In this document: in pieces, positions 1 to 9,453 of the stretch
Numbering within the stretch: the stretch's first letter is position 1
Layout: each line of letters begins with the position of its first letter
Source of the DNA: Prosthecobacter sp.
GTDB taxonomy: Bacteria; Verrucomicrobiota; Verrucomicrobiia; Verrucomicrobiales; Verrucomicrobiaceae
Assembly: GCF_014879935.1 (NCBI RefSeq)
Contig: NZ_JACSRD010000051.1
Coordinates: 1-54,996 of the forward strand
Direction of reading: 5' to 3'
Length of the DNA: 54,996 nucleotides
Notes under the pieces: model-generated
Told to the model about the DNA's origin: nothing
The model's database searches: none
Seen by the model: only the letters and a program-made list of their open reading frames with translations
Program-made: the position numbers and the translations under genes

Positions 1-285
1 TCGTGTTTGAAAACGTGCAGGAAAGTCGCAGCGCGACGACCGTGGCGTGGCCCGGCCTTTCAAGGCCGGGAAGATGGGAGAGCGCAGGACTTTGCCAGCA
101 AAGGTGTGTCGCAGAGCGACACACGGACCCACGGCTGACCCAAGCACGGGTTCGAGCGTCGCGCTGCGACGCGGGCTGCGGCTGGCGGCATGACTCGTGC
201 AAGGCCTCCCGGCCTTGAAAGGCCGGGCAACGAGACCGTTGCCGCTCTGCGGCACAGGGAAAGTGAGAGGGAGGATTTCAAACAC
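1..285. repeat. palindrome-rich repeat element with inverted ends
   Basis: No credible gene lies here. The 20-mer at 51-70 is the exact reverse complement of that at 208-227 (core CCCGGCCTT), and each is itself a hairpin. The match continues outward imperfectly to a shared GTGTTTGAAA near 4-13 and, inverted, near 274-283. Between them are further perfect hairpins: 104-124 (arms GTGTGTCGC, 3-nt loop), 156-172 (arms GCGTCGC, 3-nt loop) and 227-242 (arms GCAACG). The structure looks like a REP/BIME- or MITE-like non-coding element. The open frames inside it are by-products of the palindromes. The left end may extend beyond the window. Confidence 0.7.
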
Positions 286-317
286 GGCGTGGTGGTGCGT
301 GCCAGCTAGTGGGTATT

Positions 318-359
318 GGGGCCATTCCTGGCCCCTTCCGGACGGGGCCAGAATGCCCC
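318..359. terminator. long imperfect hairpin downstream of the DUF1501 gene
   Basis: Left arm 318-335 and right arm 344-359 (GGGGCCA..TGCCCC type) pair over about 16 bp with two single-base bulges around an 8-nt loop. The structure lies 42 bp beyond the stop of the minus-strand DUF1501 gene. There is no T-run, so it may be a 3' stabilising hairpin or another repeat rather than a classical intrinsic terminator. Confidence 0.5.
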
Positions 360-400
360 GATGACAGGATGCGGCCTGACATGACTGATGGAAGGCACCT

Positions 401-1879
401 CTAGAGCATGAAGCCGAGGTCGGAGGAGGAAAAACGCGACAAGTTCGGGAAGATGGCGGCCATGTCGCTGCCGGAGACGCCGAACCACTTCGCCAGCGTG
501 GCGGAATGCTGGTCCACGGCCAGGGTGGGGATCCAGCGGCCGGTGCCGGTGTCGTCCGGGCCGTTGATGGCGAGGGCGGGCAGGTGACCGTAGGTCTGGC
601 CGCCTTTGACGGCACCGCCCATGACGAAGTGGTGGGAGCCCCAGCCGTGGTCACTGCCCTGGCTGTTGGTGGGGAAGGTGCGGCTGAAGTCGCTGGCGGT
701 AAAGGTGGTGACGCTGTTGGCGACGCCGAGCTGCTCCATGGCCCGCTGGAAGGCGAACATGCACTCGCTGATGTCGTTGAGCAGATTGGCGTGGGTGCCG
801 GTGGTGGTGTTGAGATTGGGTGTGAGGGTGACCTGGGCGGTGTGCGTGTCGAAACCGCCGGTGGAGCAGAAGAAGATCTGCCGCTTCATGTCAAAGGCCG
901 TGGGACCACGTGCCTGGATGATGCGGGCGATCATTTTCAACTGGTTGCCCAGGCTGGAGGTGGGGAACGGGGTGTTCCAGACCCAGGTGCCGCCCTGGGC
1001 GGCCTCGTTGGTGGCGGCGATGCTGCTGTTGAGCAGATCGCCGGTGACGATGGCGTTGCTGAGCACGTCCCGATACGCTCCCCGCTGAAGATTGACGGAA
1101 CTGGTGGCCATGAGATCGCGCATGGCCTTCACCCGGGTGCCGGTACCGCTCATGAGGGTGCCGCCGCTGAGGACCACGGCCCCGGCGGTGGAGACGTGAT
1201 ACTGGGCGATGAGATTGCCGATCTCGAAGGTGTTGTTGCCATTGAGCGACACGGACATGGAGATTTTGCCGGTGGGATTGGCATTGGCATTGAGGATGTC
1301 GGCGATGCGGCCGCCCCAGCCGGTGAGCGGCGGCTGGTCGGGGATGGAGGTCATCCACTGCGTGACCTGGTCGCTGTGGGAGAAGATCTGCGGCGGGCGA
1401 TAGAAGGTGGGGTTGGCCAGGTATTGGGCGCGGGTGGTCGGACGCACGAGCGTGCCGACGTTGAACACGGGAGCGAGCTTGCCTTCGCCAAAGAGCGTCT
1501 GCATTTCGACGCAGGAGGGATGGAAGCCGTAGGTGTGGCCGTCGGCATCCTGGAAGGCGGGATCGCCGCCGTTTGGACCGGTGCGCAGAGGCAGGAGGGA
1601 GGTGGAGGGCAGGGCCAGATTGCCACGGATGGCGGTGTACTCGTTGTAGGCGGTGTTGTCGGAGGGGACGATCCAGTTGTTGGCGTCATTGCCGCCGGCC
1701 ATGAAGAGGCAGACCAGCGCCCGGTAGTCCGTGAAGGTCTGGGAGGCCATGGCGGAGCTGACCAGCCGCAGGTCACGCAAGGTGCCGCCGATGGCGGTGG
1801 CGCCGAGGCCGGCGTAGGCGGTGTTCCGCAGGAAGCGGCGGCGGGTGTTGATGATTTGGGGCGCTTGGGTGGTGCTCAT
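401..1879 (-). CDS. DUF1501 family Tat-exported protein
   Basis: 492 aa. The N-terminus carries a twin-arginine leader (RRRFLRNTAYAGLGATAIGG, about residues 13-32), so export is probably by the Tat pathway. The body matches the DUF1501 family, an alkaline-phosphatase-fold group of unknown activity common in Planctomycetota and Verrucomicrobiota. A typical segment is CLFMAGGNDANNW, followed by GSDHGWGSHHFVMGGAVKGG near the C-terminal third, the usual metal-site-like stretch of the family. It lies 6 bp downstream of the giant DUF1800 gene on the same strand; DUF1800-DUF1501 pairs recur in these phyla and are presumed to work together at the cell surface. The substrate is unknown. Confidence 0.9.
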   Translation of the reverse strand: MSTTQAPQIINTRRRFLRNTAYAGLGATAIGGTLRDLRLVSSAMASQTFTDYRALVCLFMAGGNDANNWIVPSDNTAYNEYTAIRGNLALPSTSLLPLRTGPNGGDPAFQDADGHTYGFHPSCVEMQTLFGEGKLAPVFNVGTLVRPTTRAQYLANPTFYRPPQIFSHSDQVTQWMTSIPDQPPLTGWGGRIADILNANANPTGKISMSVSLNGNNTFEIGNLIAQYHVSTAGAVVLSGGTLMSGTGTRVKAMRDLMATSSVNLQRGAYRDVLSNAIVTGDLLNSSIAATNEAAQGGTWVWNTPFPTSSLGNQLKMIARIIQARGPTAFDMKRQIFFCSTGGFDTHTAQVTLTPNLNTTTGTHANLLNDISECMFAFQRAMEQLGVANSVTTFTASDFSRTFPTNSQGSDHGWGSHHFVMGGAVKGGQTYGHLPALAINGPDDTGTGRWIPTLAVDQHSATLAKWFGVSGSDMAAIFPNLSRFSSSDLGFML

Positions 1880-1885
1880 GGTGGT

Positions 1886-4800
1886 TCAGCGCTGGATGGT
1901 GAAGTCGGGACTGGTGAGGATCAGGTGCAGGAGGCTGCGGATGCGGTCCCTGCGGTTCGTGTTCGTGGGCGTCGTGGTGCCCTGATTGTAAGTGACCACG
2001 GACACATGCGCATTGGTCAGACCGGAGGCGTTCGGTGCGGCGGTGCAGTTCACCGGATTCGCGTTCGTTGTGAGTCCTCCCCCGTCCAGCCGGAAGGTGG
2101 TGGGACTGAGCACTGTGACGCCGCGTATCGTGGTGGTGTTGTTCAATGTTGAGGAAAAAGTGCCGTTCGTCACACTGCTGATGCAGACGGTGTCACCCGT
2201 GTTCAAGTTGTGCGGAATGGTGGTGGTCACCGTGCAGGGGCTGGCCACGGAAATGGACGAGATCGGCGTGGCGATGAAGTTCTTGATGACGAGCTTCGCC
2301 TGGTCGGACAACTGGCCGGACATGAGCAGCGTGTCCATCTGGTCGATGAGCGCGTCGAGGTTCTGGTTGTGCGTCCACGGCACGCTGGTGCTGGCGGGAT
2401 TGCCGAGGGCGTTGTTGGCGGCGTTGCCGGTCATCCAGAATTCGAAGTTCATCACCAGCGCGTTGCCGCCGTTGTTGAAGCTGCTCATGGTGTCCAGCCC
2501 GCTGGCGAAGATGCCGTTGTAGAGATAATTCGCCTGGCGGATGACGGTGGTCTCCGCCGTCTCCTGGAATTCCGGGGTGGTGATGCCCTGGGAGGCCAGA
2601 GCGCCGGGGTATTTGTATTCCGGCAGGTAGAAGTTGAACACCGTGGGCGAGTTCAGCGGCGACTGCTCCAGATCCAGCGTCGTGTTGTTCATCGCAAAGG
2701 TGCTCGGGCGTGAGCCGACATTCCCGCTGCGGGTGAGCGGCAGCGATTTGAGCGGGAACTGATAAACGCTGTTGTTCCCCTGATTGGTGCCGAGATTGGT
2801 GCCCGAAGCGGGTGCCAGGAAGGTCCAGGTATTCAGATCCACCACGCTTTCGACGGTGACGACCATGTCCACAGGCTGCGGATTGCTGCCGGAGGTGAAG
2901 TTGAGCTGCACCTGGTCGCCAGGATTGAGCTCGTGGTTGAAGTTCGTGTCCATGGTCACGCGGCGGTCGTTCGGCGCAGCGAGACCGGAAGCGGCTGTGG
3001 TGAAGCTCCCGGGCGTGAAGCGCGGAATGATGCAGTTGCCCGTGCGGGCGCTGGCGGAGGTGTTCGCCACCGTGAAGGTGAAGGTGCCATTCGTTCCCGT
3101 TTCCGCACTGGCGGAGGTGAGCGTGTAAACGAGGCTGTCCACCGCCACATCGTTGTTCGCGGCACCGTCGCGGAACTCCACGAAGACTTTGTGGCCGTTT
3201 TGCAGCCAGTGGTTGCTCATGGTGACGGTGCAGGTGGTGGAATTGGCTGGAATGCTGTAGGTGCCCGTGGCCCAGCCGTTCGCGGTGGTGGTCAGCGTGT
3301 TGGTGCCGGTCCTCGCCACGGAGTAAGTGCCAATCCACGGTGCCGGAGTGCCGGTGGTGAAGTCCAGGAACTGATTGCTGGTGCCGGAGAAGCCATGCGG
3401 GGTGGAAGTGGTGATGGTGATCAACCGCGGATCGCTGTTGGTGCTGCTTTGGGTGTAGGTGCCAGTCCAGCCGTTCTTGCGGAAGGCACGGGCGGCGGCG
3501 GCCACACGCATCACAGGCTCGCGCTGCTTGCCGAAGGCGGGCTTGTCGATCATGTCCGGGCTGCGGGCCTCGTAATCGAGCAAGATGGCCTTGATGACCG
3601 CCTTCATGTCGCCACGGACGCCGGAGCCGTTGTCGTTGAACTTCTGCACCACGCGGTAGAGGTAATCGCGCGATGGATGGCTGGTGACGAGGCGCTGGAT
3701 CAACTGACGGCAGATGAAGGGGCCGACGTTCGGATGATTGAAGAGCTGGTCGTGGGACACGTCGAGCTCAGCGGCCGGGAGCGCCTTGTAAGCCGGATCT
3801 TCCTGCTGGGCGGAGATGTGGGTGGCATACGGATCGAGCGGCTGGCCGGCCAGCGTGCGCAAGCCGGGCAGGACCTCGTTGTTGAGCAGCCGTTTCGGCC
3901 CGGTGAAGTGGCGGGCGGGCACCTCGCGCATCTGGCGGGTCCAGTTTGTCGGCGCATTCAATGCTGTGCGGAAGGCGCCGTCGTAGCCGTAGTCCCAGCC
4001 CGTGAAGACGTGGGCGAAGCCGATGATCTCGCGCTGGGTGTAGGTGTCGATCGGGGATTCCTTCGCGCTGAGCATGAGGGTGCCGTCCGGCCACATGCGG
4101 TAGAGGCCGATCGAGAAGAGCTGCTTGATCTCGCGCGCGTAGTTTTCATTCGGGATGCGACCCACGGTCTGGTCCGGCTTGTCGTTGCGCAGCATGTCCA
4201 GATAGCGGCCCATCGTCGGGGTCAGCGTGGTGCCTTCGAGGATGTCCCGGAAGTTGCCGAAGGCATTCTGCAGCAGCACGTCGTAGAAGTAGGAAAGCGA
4301 GAGCGCGTTGTTATCCAGCGGCCCCTGGGCGGAGACGACGTGGATTTCGCTCAACGCGAAGGCGATGCGCTGGCGCAACTGGTCATTACCGGTGATGGAG
4401 TTCCGCCACCAGGAGTTGAAGGTGAGGGTCTCCTCATACGCGCCGCCCTGGGCGCTGGCCTGCTCCGTGCGAATGACCTCCGGCAGGTGCGGCGTGGCCG
4501 CTTTGGTGAACTGATCATCGATCCAGGCCTCGTAACTGGCCATTCCCTGCAGGGCCTGGATGTCGCTGAGGTTCGGCCCGAAGGTGGCCTGCGTGAGGAA
4601 GCGGGCGGCGGCGGCGGCATCGGTGTGATCATCCGTCCACGAGGGCGGGGGCGGCGGCGGCGTGAAGGTGCGGGAGCCGTTCGACAGCGTGTAATTGCCG
4701 CGGATCTCGCCATTCGGATACAAGGCCGTGTGCAGATTGATGTAGGCCTTGCCCTGTTTGATCAGCTCGCGGATATCGGCGGCGGAGAGGGTGCCGGCGG

Positions 4801-7800
4801 CCTGGATGTTCCATTTGTGGCTGCCATCTGGCTGCGGTCCATCCCCTGGCAGCGGTTCCGTGCCATCGTAGATGATGTCCGAGGGGTGCGTGAGGTAGGG
4901 ATCGGCGTGCACGTGCCAGTCCGTCAGCGGTCCGGTGAGTCCGCTGTGGTTGAAAGTCACGTAGGCCACGGTTTCGTCCTCGCTCAGCCGCAGGGTGGCT
5001 GTGCCGACGCCGTTCGTTTCCGCCCCGCCCTGGGCCAGCATGGTGGCGACATACAGTGTGCCTGAGGACGATCCCGGAGCCGGCGGCTCATACGCGGAAA
5101 GCACGTAGCCAGGCACGATTTCGGCCGGTGCAGCCTCATTTTCACCCGGTTTCGACCAGCCGACGGCCAGATTGTCGCCCGCACCGGCTCCCGCCTTGTG
5201 CAGGATCTCGAAGTAGTAGCGTTTCCCCTGCTCCAGTGCCAGCCAGGGCGATTTCTGGCCGGGCTCGGCATTCCAGGTCTGCGGCGTGGTGCTGCCGGTC
5301 GCCACGGAGGCGCGTTTGAAGGCATTGATCGAGTCGTCGTCGTTCGAGATCCACAGCTCGGCGCTGTTGCTGGCGGCGATCCAGAAGTAGTAGTTCCCCG
5401 TGACCGGAGCGGTGATGTAGCCGCGGATGCGCGCCCCGTAATTGTCGCCCGCGTCCGTCGGTGCCTGGAGTGAGGTGAGCTGGCTGGTGCTGCTGGGCAC
5501 GCTGCTGGTGGGAATGGCGGCCACGGTCGTGCCCGTCACGCCGTCCCACTGCTCACGCACCACGGTGCCGCCGGCGTCCTCAACGTGCAGATTGATCAGC
5601 GAATTGCTGGTGCCGTTCGCATCGGTGATGGTGATGAGAATCTGGTAGTCGCCCGCGGCATTCGCCGGCGGTGTGCCGCTCAGAACACCGCCGCTGTAGG
5701 TCAGCCAGGGCGGAACGCCGCTCAGGTTCACGGCGGCTCCGTTGCTCACAGCCACCGGAATGATCACCTGTCCGCCGACCAGCGCGGCCACATCGGTGGC
5801 GCTCACATGGGCGGCTGGAGAGAGCGGGGCTTCAGACGGATAGAGGCGCTCCGTGGGGATGATCTGCTTTGGCTGGCTGGGGCTGAACCACGACAGCTTG
5901 CAGCGGGAGAAACCGCCGTTCTCCCAGAAGTCGAGCCGGATGTCATACTTGGTGCCGCCGATCATCGGCAGCCGCACGTAGCGTTCATTGCCGTTGGAGG
6001 ACCAGTCTTTGAGCGGCTTGCTGACGAAATCGAAGTTGATGCTGCCCAGGCTGTTGTTCGCATAGCGGCCCGCAGGGTGATTGACCACGAAGGCCCCCGT
6101 CAACGAAGCAGGCACCTGCCCCGCACCGGAGCCGATCGGCACATCGATGCCGATCATCGCGATGGAACCCGTGCCCGTCGTGAATCCAGTGCCGTAACTG
6201 ACGGTGAACGTCGTCGCGGTGACAGCGGTGATTGCTTTGGAGGTGTAAACCTGCCCGCTCAAGTTCCCACTGGTCGGATCCACCAGCACATTCTGCCCGA
6301 TCTGAAAGGCGTTCGCCGGGAGTCCCAGTGCGGAGTAATCGATCACCGCGTTTCCATTCGTCGATGTGTAGCTGTAGGTGCCCGTGCCAGCCACATACAC
6401 CGCCGTCACCGGGCGGTTGCTGATGTCGCTCACGTTGATGTTGCCGGAACCCGATGGGAACAGGCCCGCGCCGATGTTCACGGTGAAGGTGGTCGCGGTG
6501 GCCGCGATGATCTCATACGGGATCTGGCCCTGGTTCACGTTTCCCGTCGTCGGATCGATCTCCACCGTCTCCCCGACGGCGAAACTGCCTGCGGCGATGT
6601 TGGTGAGGTTGGAATAGTTCACGACCAGCAGCCCGGTGGCGGTGTCATAGGTGTAGGTGCTGCCGTTGGCGTTGGTAAGGCTTCCGCTGGATGGATCAAG
6701 CCGCACCGTCTCCCCCACCGCCACACTGCCCAGCTTCAAAATCGCGTTGGCGTGGTTCACGATCGTGTTTCCCGTGGCGCTGTCATAAATGTAAGTGCTG
6801 CCACCGGAGTTGGCAGACGGAAACATCTTCAACTCCTGAAGCTGGCCGTTGACCCACAGGGTGCAGCCGTCATCCGCCTGCACGACAAAGGTGTAGTCCT
6901 CCGTAAACTGCGGCTGCACCTGCCCGGTCCACCGCACGGTGAAGGTGTCGGGATTGATCAGGGTGGAATCAGGCGTGCCGGTGCCCCACAGGCCGTTGTT
7001 GCTGGCGGTCACCGCCGCGTCCACGCCGATGCGCACAGGCGTGTTCGAGAAAGTCGTGTTGGAGAAGGTCTTGTTGTAAACACCGGTCGAAGTGCTCGTC
7101 GCACGGCCTTCGAGGAAGCAACTGGTGCCCGTGGTGACGCTCGACGGAAGATTCGTGCCGGTGATCGGAATGGTGAAGGTGGTCGCGGTCACGCCGGAGA
7201 CCGTGTAGGCGCCACTGTAGCCGGCCAGGTCCGAGAGGTTCGGCGTGAACAGGTTCCCGGCCGAGAACGCCACCGTCGCCTGCGCACCATTGCTCAGGCC
7301 ATGCCCGTTCAGCGTGATCGTGGCTGTTCCGGTGGTGGCGTTCGTCCGGGTGAAGGTGTAGGTCGCCGCGTCGGTGTGGGAGTACTGCTCCCCTTGCGGG
7401 ATGTTCGCAAACGTGCCTCCATCGCGGCTCCATTGCAGGCGGCAGCGGGCCTCGCCTGTCGATTCCACGTGCTCGACCCGCATGCGGTAACGCTGCGCGG
7501 CACTCCCGGGCACCACCAGCGGAATGCCGGCACTGATCTTGAAGGTGCCGATCACTTCGTCATCCGCCACGCCATCGCCAGGGCTGCCGGTGGCGGCCGT
7601 GTCCCAGCCGTGCTCGACGATCTGCTCCGCCGGATCCTGAAAAATGCCGTCGCCGTTTTGATCCAGCAGCACGCGGGCCTTGTCATCCGCATCGAGCTGG
7701 AAGCGATAGCTGCCCGCCGCGGCCGGATGCAGGTACATCTCGAACGTGTCGGAGTAGTTGTCGGGCACATTCGTCGCCGTGGTTCCAGCGGCGGCCACTG

Positions 7801-9208
7801 TCCCCACCCCGTTCGGCGTGCCACCCATCCATTCGAAGTTCACGTCCGGATCGACCCGCGTGATCAGCGCCGGATGCGGAAAGGATTGCATGCTGAAATT
7901 GCAACTGCTGCTGCTGCTCCCCGGCAGACCGGCCCCGGCCAGGCTCAACGTGAAAGTGCCTGAATTGACGGCCGAGACCACGTAATCCAGGTTGTTGAAA
8001 GCCGTGGTGTTCAGATTCCCTCCCGTGAAGGTCGCCCGCACCACATCCCCCACCTTCACGGCGGGTGTCTTGTTCCAGGGGATCACCACCGTGCCGGTGT
8101 AATTCGGCGACGTCCCAGAACGCGTGTAAGCATAGGTGCTGATCTCGCCAAAATTCACCCCGTGCATGTAGGTGCTGCTGGCGTTGTCATAGTACCGTGC
8201 CAGCAAACCAGTTCCTGAAGGCGCCGCGGTGTTGTTGATGACCACACTCGCCTGGGCTGCCCCGCCAATCTGCACCGGGATGGACGAATCGGTCATGCCG
8301 CCGGTCAGGGTCACCGTCACGAGTTCGCCGCCTTCCAGATTGCTGTCCAGCTGGGGAGTGATGGTGATGAACGCCTCCTTCGATCCCGGGGCAAAGTGAA
8401 CACTGCCAGTCAGACTCGCAAAATCGACCCCAGGATTGGCGGAACCGCCTAACGAGTAGGTGATCGTCGCCCCCAGCAGGCTTCGATTGCGGCGCAGGCG
8501 CAGCATTCCTGGTGTGCCACCGTCTTCCGATGCAAAGGCGTTGTCGGCACCCACGGTCACGACGTCCTGGGTCTTCAGCTCCTGCGTGATCTCATCCACG
8601 TCGCTCACGCCATCGCCATTGCTGTCGGTGGAGGTGGGATTCAGCCCCAGCTTCCGCGCCACCCAGTCAGACACGCCGTCCCCGTTGCTGTCCACATCCG
8701 AGGTTTCCAGCTTGTAGAACTTCTTAGCGTCACCCGGCTTCTGGATCGATATGAAAACCTCCGCCTGATCCGCAGCAGGGACATATACCTGAACATCCGA
8801 GACCGGAGTTTGCAGCGTTTCTGCCACCCAAACAGGACCCGCAGGACCGTCCGAGCTGAGCACCCGGTATTGCTTGCCGGCTTCCACCTTCGCTGTGAAA
8901 ACGACGGCAGCCCCCGCGATTGTCATGTCGCCGATTTTGAAGCAATCGTTGGCCTTGAACGGATCCGTGCCCGCGATCGACTCAACGATGTTTTTGCAGC
9001 CGTCCTTGTCGTCGTCCCCGTCCGGGTCGAGCGCCCATGCGTTAAACAGCCCCTGCCAGATGTCATCCAGCCTGTCTGATCCGTTGGTCTGGTCTACAGG
9101 CACCTGGCCAGGCGGCCATTTGATCTGATCAGTGACGGACGCGATGGCAGATACGGACCATAGGCACAACGGCAACAAGGCCAGCATGCGGAAACGACGG
9201 GCGGACAT
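1886..9208 (-). CDS. giant secreted DUF1800 protein with PA14, Calx-beta, CHRD and FCCH-like modules
   Basis: 2440 aa with a signal peptide (about 1-24). Visible order: Ca-binding DxDxDG-type loops (61-70, 173-181, 195-203); Calx-beta-like segment (about 212-325); a PA14 unit beginning GLLARYYDN (334) and resuming at about 444-610; a second PA14 unit (about 707-795 and 1046-1124); Ig-like segment (1130-1210); a PA14-like or lectin-like segment (1217-1365); CHRD domain (about 1383-1515); then DUF1800 (1526-2440), ending with the family tail RIRSLLHLILTSPDF. FCCH-like beta modules (HGLxxGD...ATTFTV) are embedded at about 357-443, 614-706, 804-1021, 1910-2152 and 2313-2415, interrupting PA14 and DUF1800. 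It is probably a cell-surface or adhesin-like protein that works with the adjacent DUF1501 protein. Domain borders are by eye. Confidence 0.88.
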   Translation of the reverse strand: MSARRFRMLALLPLCLWSVSAIASVTDQIKWPPGQVPVDQTNGSDRLDDIWQGLFNAWALDPDGDDDKDGCKNIVESIAGTDPFKANDCFKIGDMTIAGAAVVFTAKVEAGKQYRVLSSDGPAGPVWVAETLQTPVSDVQVYVPAADQAEVFISIQKPGDAKKFYKLETSDVDSNGDGVSDWVARKLGLNPTSTDSNGDGVSDVDEITQELKTQDVVTVGADNAFASEDGGTPGMLRLRRNRSLLGATITYSLGGSANPGVDFASLTGSVHFAPGSKEAFITITPQLDSNLEGGELVTVTLTGGMTDSSIPVQIGGAAQASVVINNTAAPSGTGLLARYYDNASSTYMHGVNFGEISTYAYTRSGTSPNYTGTVVIPWNKTPAVKVGDVVRATFTGGNLNTTAFNNLDYVVSAVNSGTFTLSLAGAGLPGSSSSSCNFSMQSFPHPALITRVDPDVNFEWMGGTPNGVGTVAAAGTTATNVPDNYSDTFEMYLHPAAAGSYRFQLDADDKARVLLDQNGDGIFQDPAEQIVEHGWDTAATGSPGDGVADDEVIGTFKISAGIPLVVPGSAAQRYRMRVEHVESTGEARCRLQWSRDGGTFANIPQGEQYSHTDAATYTFTRTNATTGTATITLNGHGLSNGAQATVAFSAGNLFTPNLSDLAGYSGAYTVSGVTATTFTIPITGTNLPSSVTTGTSCFLEGRATSTSTGVYNKTFSNTTFSNTPVRIGVDAAVTASNNGLWGTGTPDSTLINPDTFTVRWTGQVQPQFTEDYTFVVQADDGCTLWVNGQLQELKMFPSANSGGSTYIYDSATGNTIVNHANAILKLGSVAVGETVRLDPSSGSLTNANGSTYTYDTATGLLVVNYSNLTNIAAGSFAVGETVEIDPTTGNVNQGQIPYEIIAATATTFTVNIGAGLFPSGSGNINVSDISNRPVTAVYVAGTGTYSYTSTNGNAVIDYSALGLPANAFQIGQNVLVDPTSGNLSGQVYTSKAITAVTATTFTVSYGTGFTTGTGSIAMIGIDVPIGSGAGQVPASLTGAFVVNHPAGRYANNSLGSINFDFVSKPLKDWSSNGNERYVRLPMIGGTKYDIRLDFWENGGFSRCKLSWFSPSQPKQIIPTERLYPSEAPLSPAAHVSATDVAALVGGQVIIPVAVSNGAAVNLSGVPPWLTYSGGVLSGTPPANAAGDYQILITITDANGTSNSLINLHVEDAGGTVVREQWDGVTGTTVAAIPTSSVPSSTSQLTSLQAPTDAGDNYGARIRGYITAPVTGNYYFWIAASNSAELWISNDDDSINAFKRASVATGSTTPQTWNAEPGQKSPWLALEQGKRYYFEILHKAGAGAGDNLAVGWSKPGENEAAPAEIVPGYVLSAYEPPAPGSSSGTLYVATMLAQGGAETNGVGTATLRLSEDETVAYVTFNHSGLTGPLTDWHVHADPYLTHPSDIIYDGTEPLPGDGPQPDGSHKWNIQAAGTLSAADIRELIKQGKAYINLHTALYPNGEIRGNYTLSNGSRTFTPPPPPPSWTDDHTDAAAAARFLTQATFGPNLSDIQALQGMASYEAWIDDQFTKAATPHLPEVIRTEQASAQGGAYEETLTFNSWWRNSITGNDQLRQRIAFALSEIHVVSAQGPLDNNALSLSYFYDVLLQNAFGNFRDILEGTTLTPTMGRYLDMLRNDKPDQTVGRIPNENYAREIKQLFSIGLYRMWPDGTLMLSAKESPIDTYTQREIIGFAHVFTGWDYGYDGAFRTALNAPTNWTRQMREVPARHFTGPKRLLNNEVLPGLRTLAGQPLDPYATHISAQQEDPAYKALPAAELDVSHDQLFNHPNVGPFICRQLIQRLVTSHPSRDYLYRVVQKFNDNGSGVRGDMKAVIKAILLDYEARSPDMIDKPAFGKQREPVMRVAAAARAFRKNGWTGTYTQSSTNSDPRLITITTSTPHGFSGTSNQFLDFTTGTPAPWIGTYSVARTGTNTLTTTANGWATGTYSIPANSTTCTVTMSNHWLQNGHKVFVEFRDGAANNDVAVDSLVYTLTSASAETGTNGTFTFTVANTSASARTGNCIIPRFTPGSFTTAASGLAAPNDRRVTMDTNFNHELNPGDQVQLNFTSGSNPQPVDMVVTVESVVDLNTWTFLAPASGTNLGTNQGNNSVYQFPLKSLPLTRSGNVGSRPSTFAMNNTTLDLEQSPLNSPTVFNFYLPEYKYPGALASQGITTPEFQETAETTVIRQANYLYNGIFASGLDTMSSFNNGGNALVMNFEFWMTGNAANNALGNPASTSVPWTHNQNLDALIDQMDTLLMSGQLSDQAKLVIKNFIATPISSISVASPCTVTTTIPHNLNTGDTVCISSVTNGTFSSTLNNTTTIRGVTVLSPTTFRLDGGGLTTNANPVNCTAAPNASGLTNAHVSVVTYNQGTTTPTNTNRRDRIRSLLHLILTSPDFTIQR
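6146..6799 (-). repeat. three tandem protein modules inside the second PA14 domain
   Basis: Residues about 804-1021 of the giant protein contain three tandem copies opening STYIYDSATGN, STYTYDTATGL and GTYSYTSTNGN. Each is followed by VGETVxxDPxSGNL or IGQNVLVDPTSGNL; copies 2 and 3 also carry an AxTATTFTV strand. The first copy is truncated at about 46 residues. They sit between LWVNGQLQEL and GRYANNSLGSINFDF, which should be contiguous in a PA14 fold. Confidence 0.75.
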
Positions 9209-9288
9209 AACTAAGAGTGGTTGGATTCAATCGTGTCCCGGATGGCGGGTTGTTGCCGCCACACTGGATTGAAAATGAATTAACTACG

Positions 9289-9318
9289 ATGTTACCGAAT
9301 CCAGCGCCCTTAGGTCAA
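9289..9318 (-). promoter_or_regulatory. candidate sigma70-type promoter of the giant gene
   Basis: Read on the minus strand, TTGACC (9313-9318) and TAACAT (9289-9294) are separated by 18 bp, in the AT-richer part of the 245-bp divergent spacer 9209-9453. They lie about 80 bp upstream of the giant gene's ATG. This is inference from consensus similarity only; no clear counterpart was seen for the plus-strand gene at 9454. Confidence 0.4.
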
Positions 9319-9453
9319 TTCCAAAGGTTGTAACATAGGCTGGTCGCCCGGGAATGAGGTGACGCGTGACTCCTGCCCCGGCAACCAATTCCACATCGAG
9401 GATGATCACCGCTTGCCAAATCTCGCCCCACTCCGCTATGACGGCGCGCATCC

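Noticed and set aside
1-285. CRISPR array
   Set aside because: The repeats are inverted palindromes, not regularly spaced direct repeats with unique spacers.
506-2152. 548-aa open frame on the plus strand
   Set aside because: Antisense to the DUF1501 gene; Gly/Ala/Val-rich with no family pattern. High GC keeps stop codons rare on the reverse frame.
2933-7963. Two plus-strand frames of 710 and 792 aa (2933-5065 and 5585-7963)
   Set aside because: Antisense to the DUF1800/PA14 protein, rich in Arg/His/Gly, no motif, no plausible start region.
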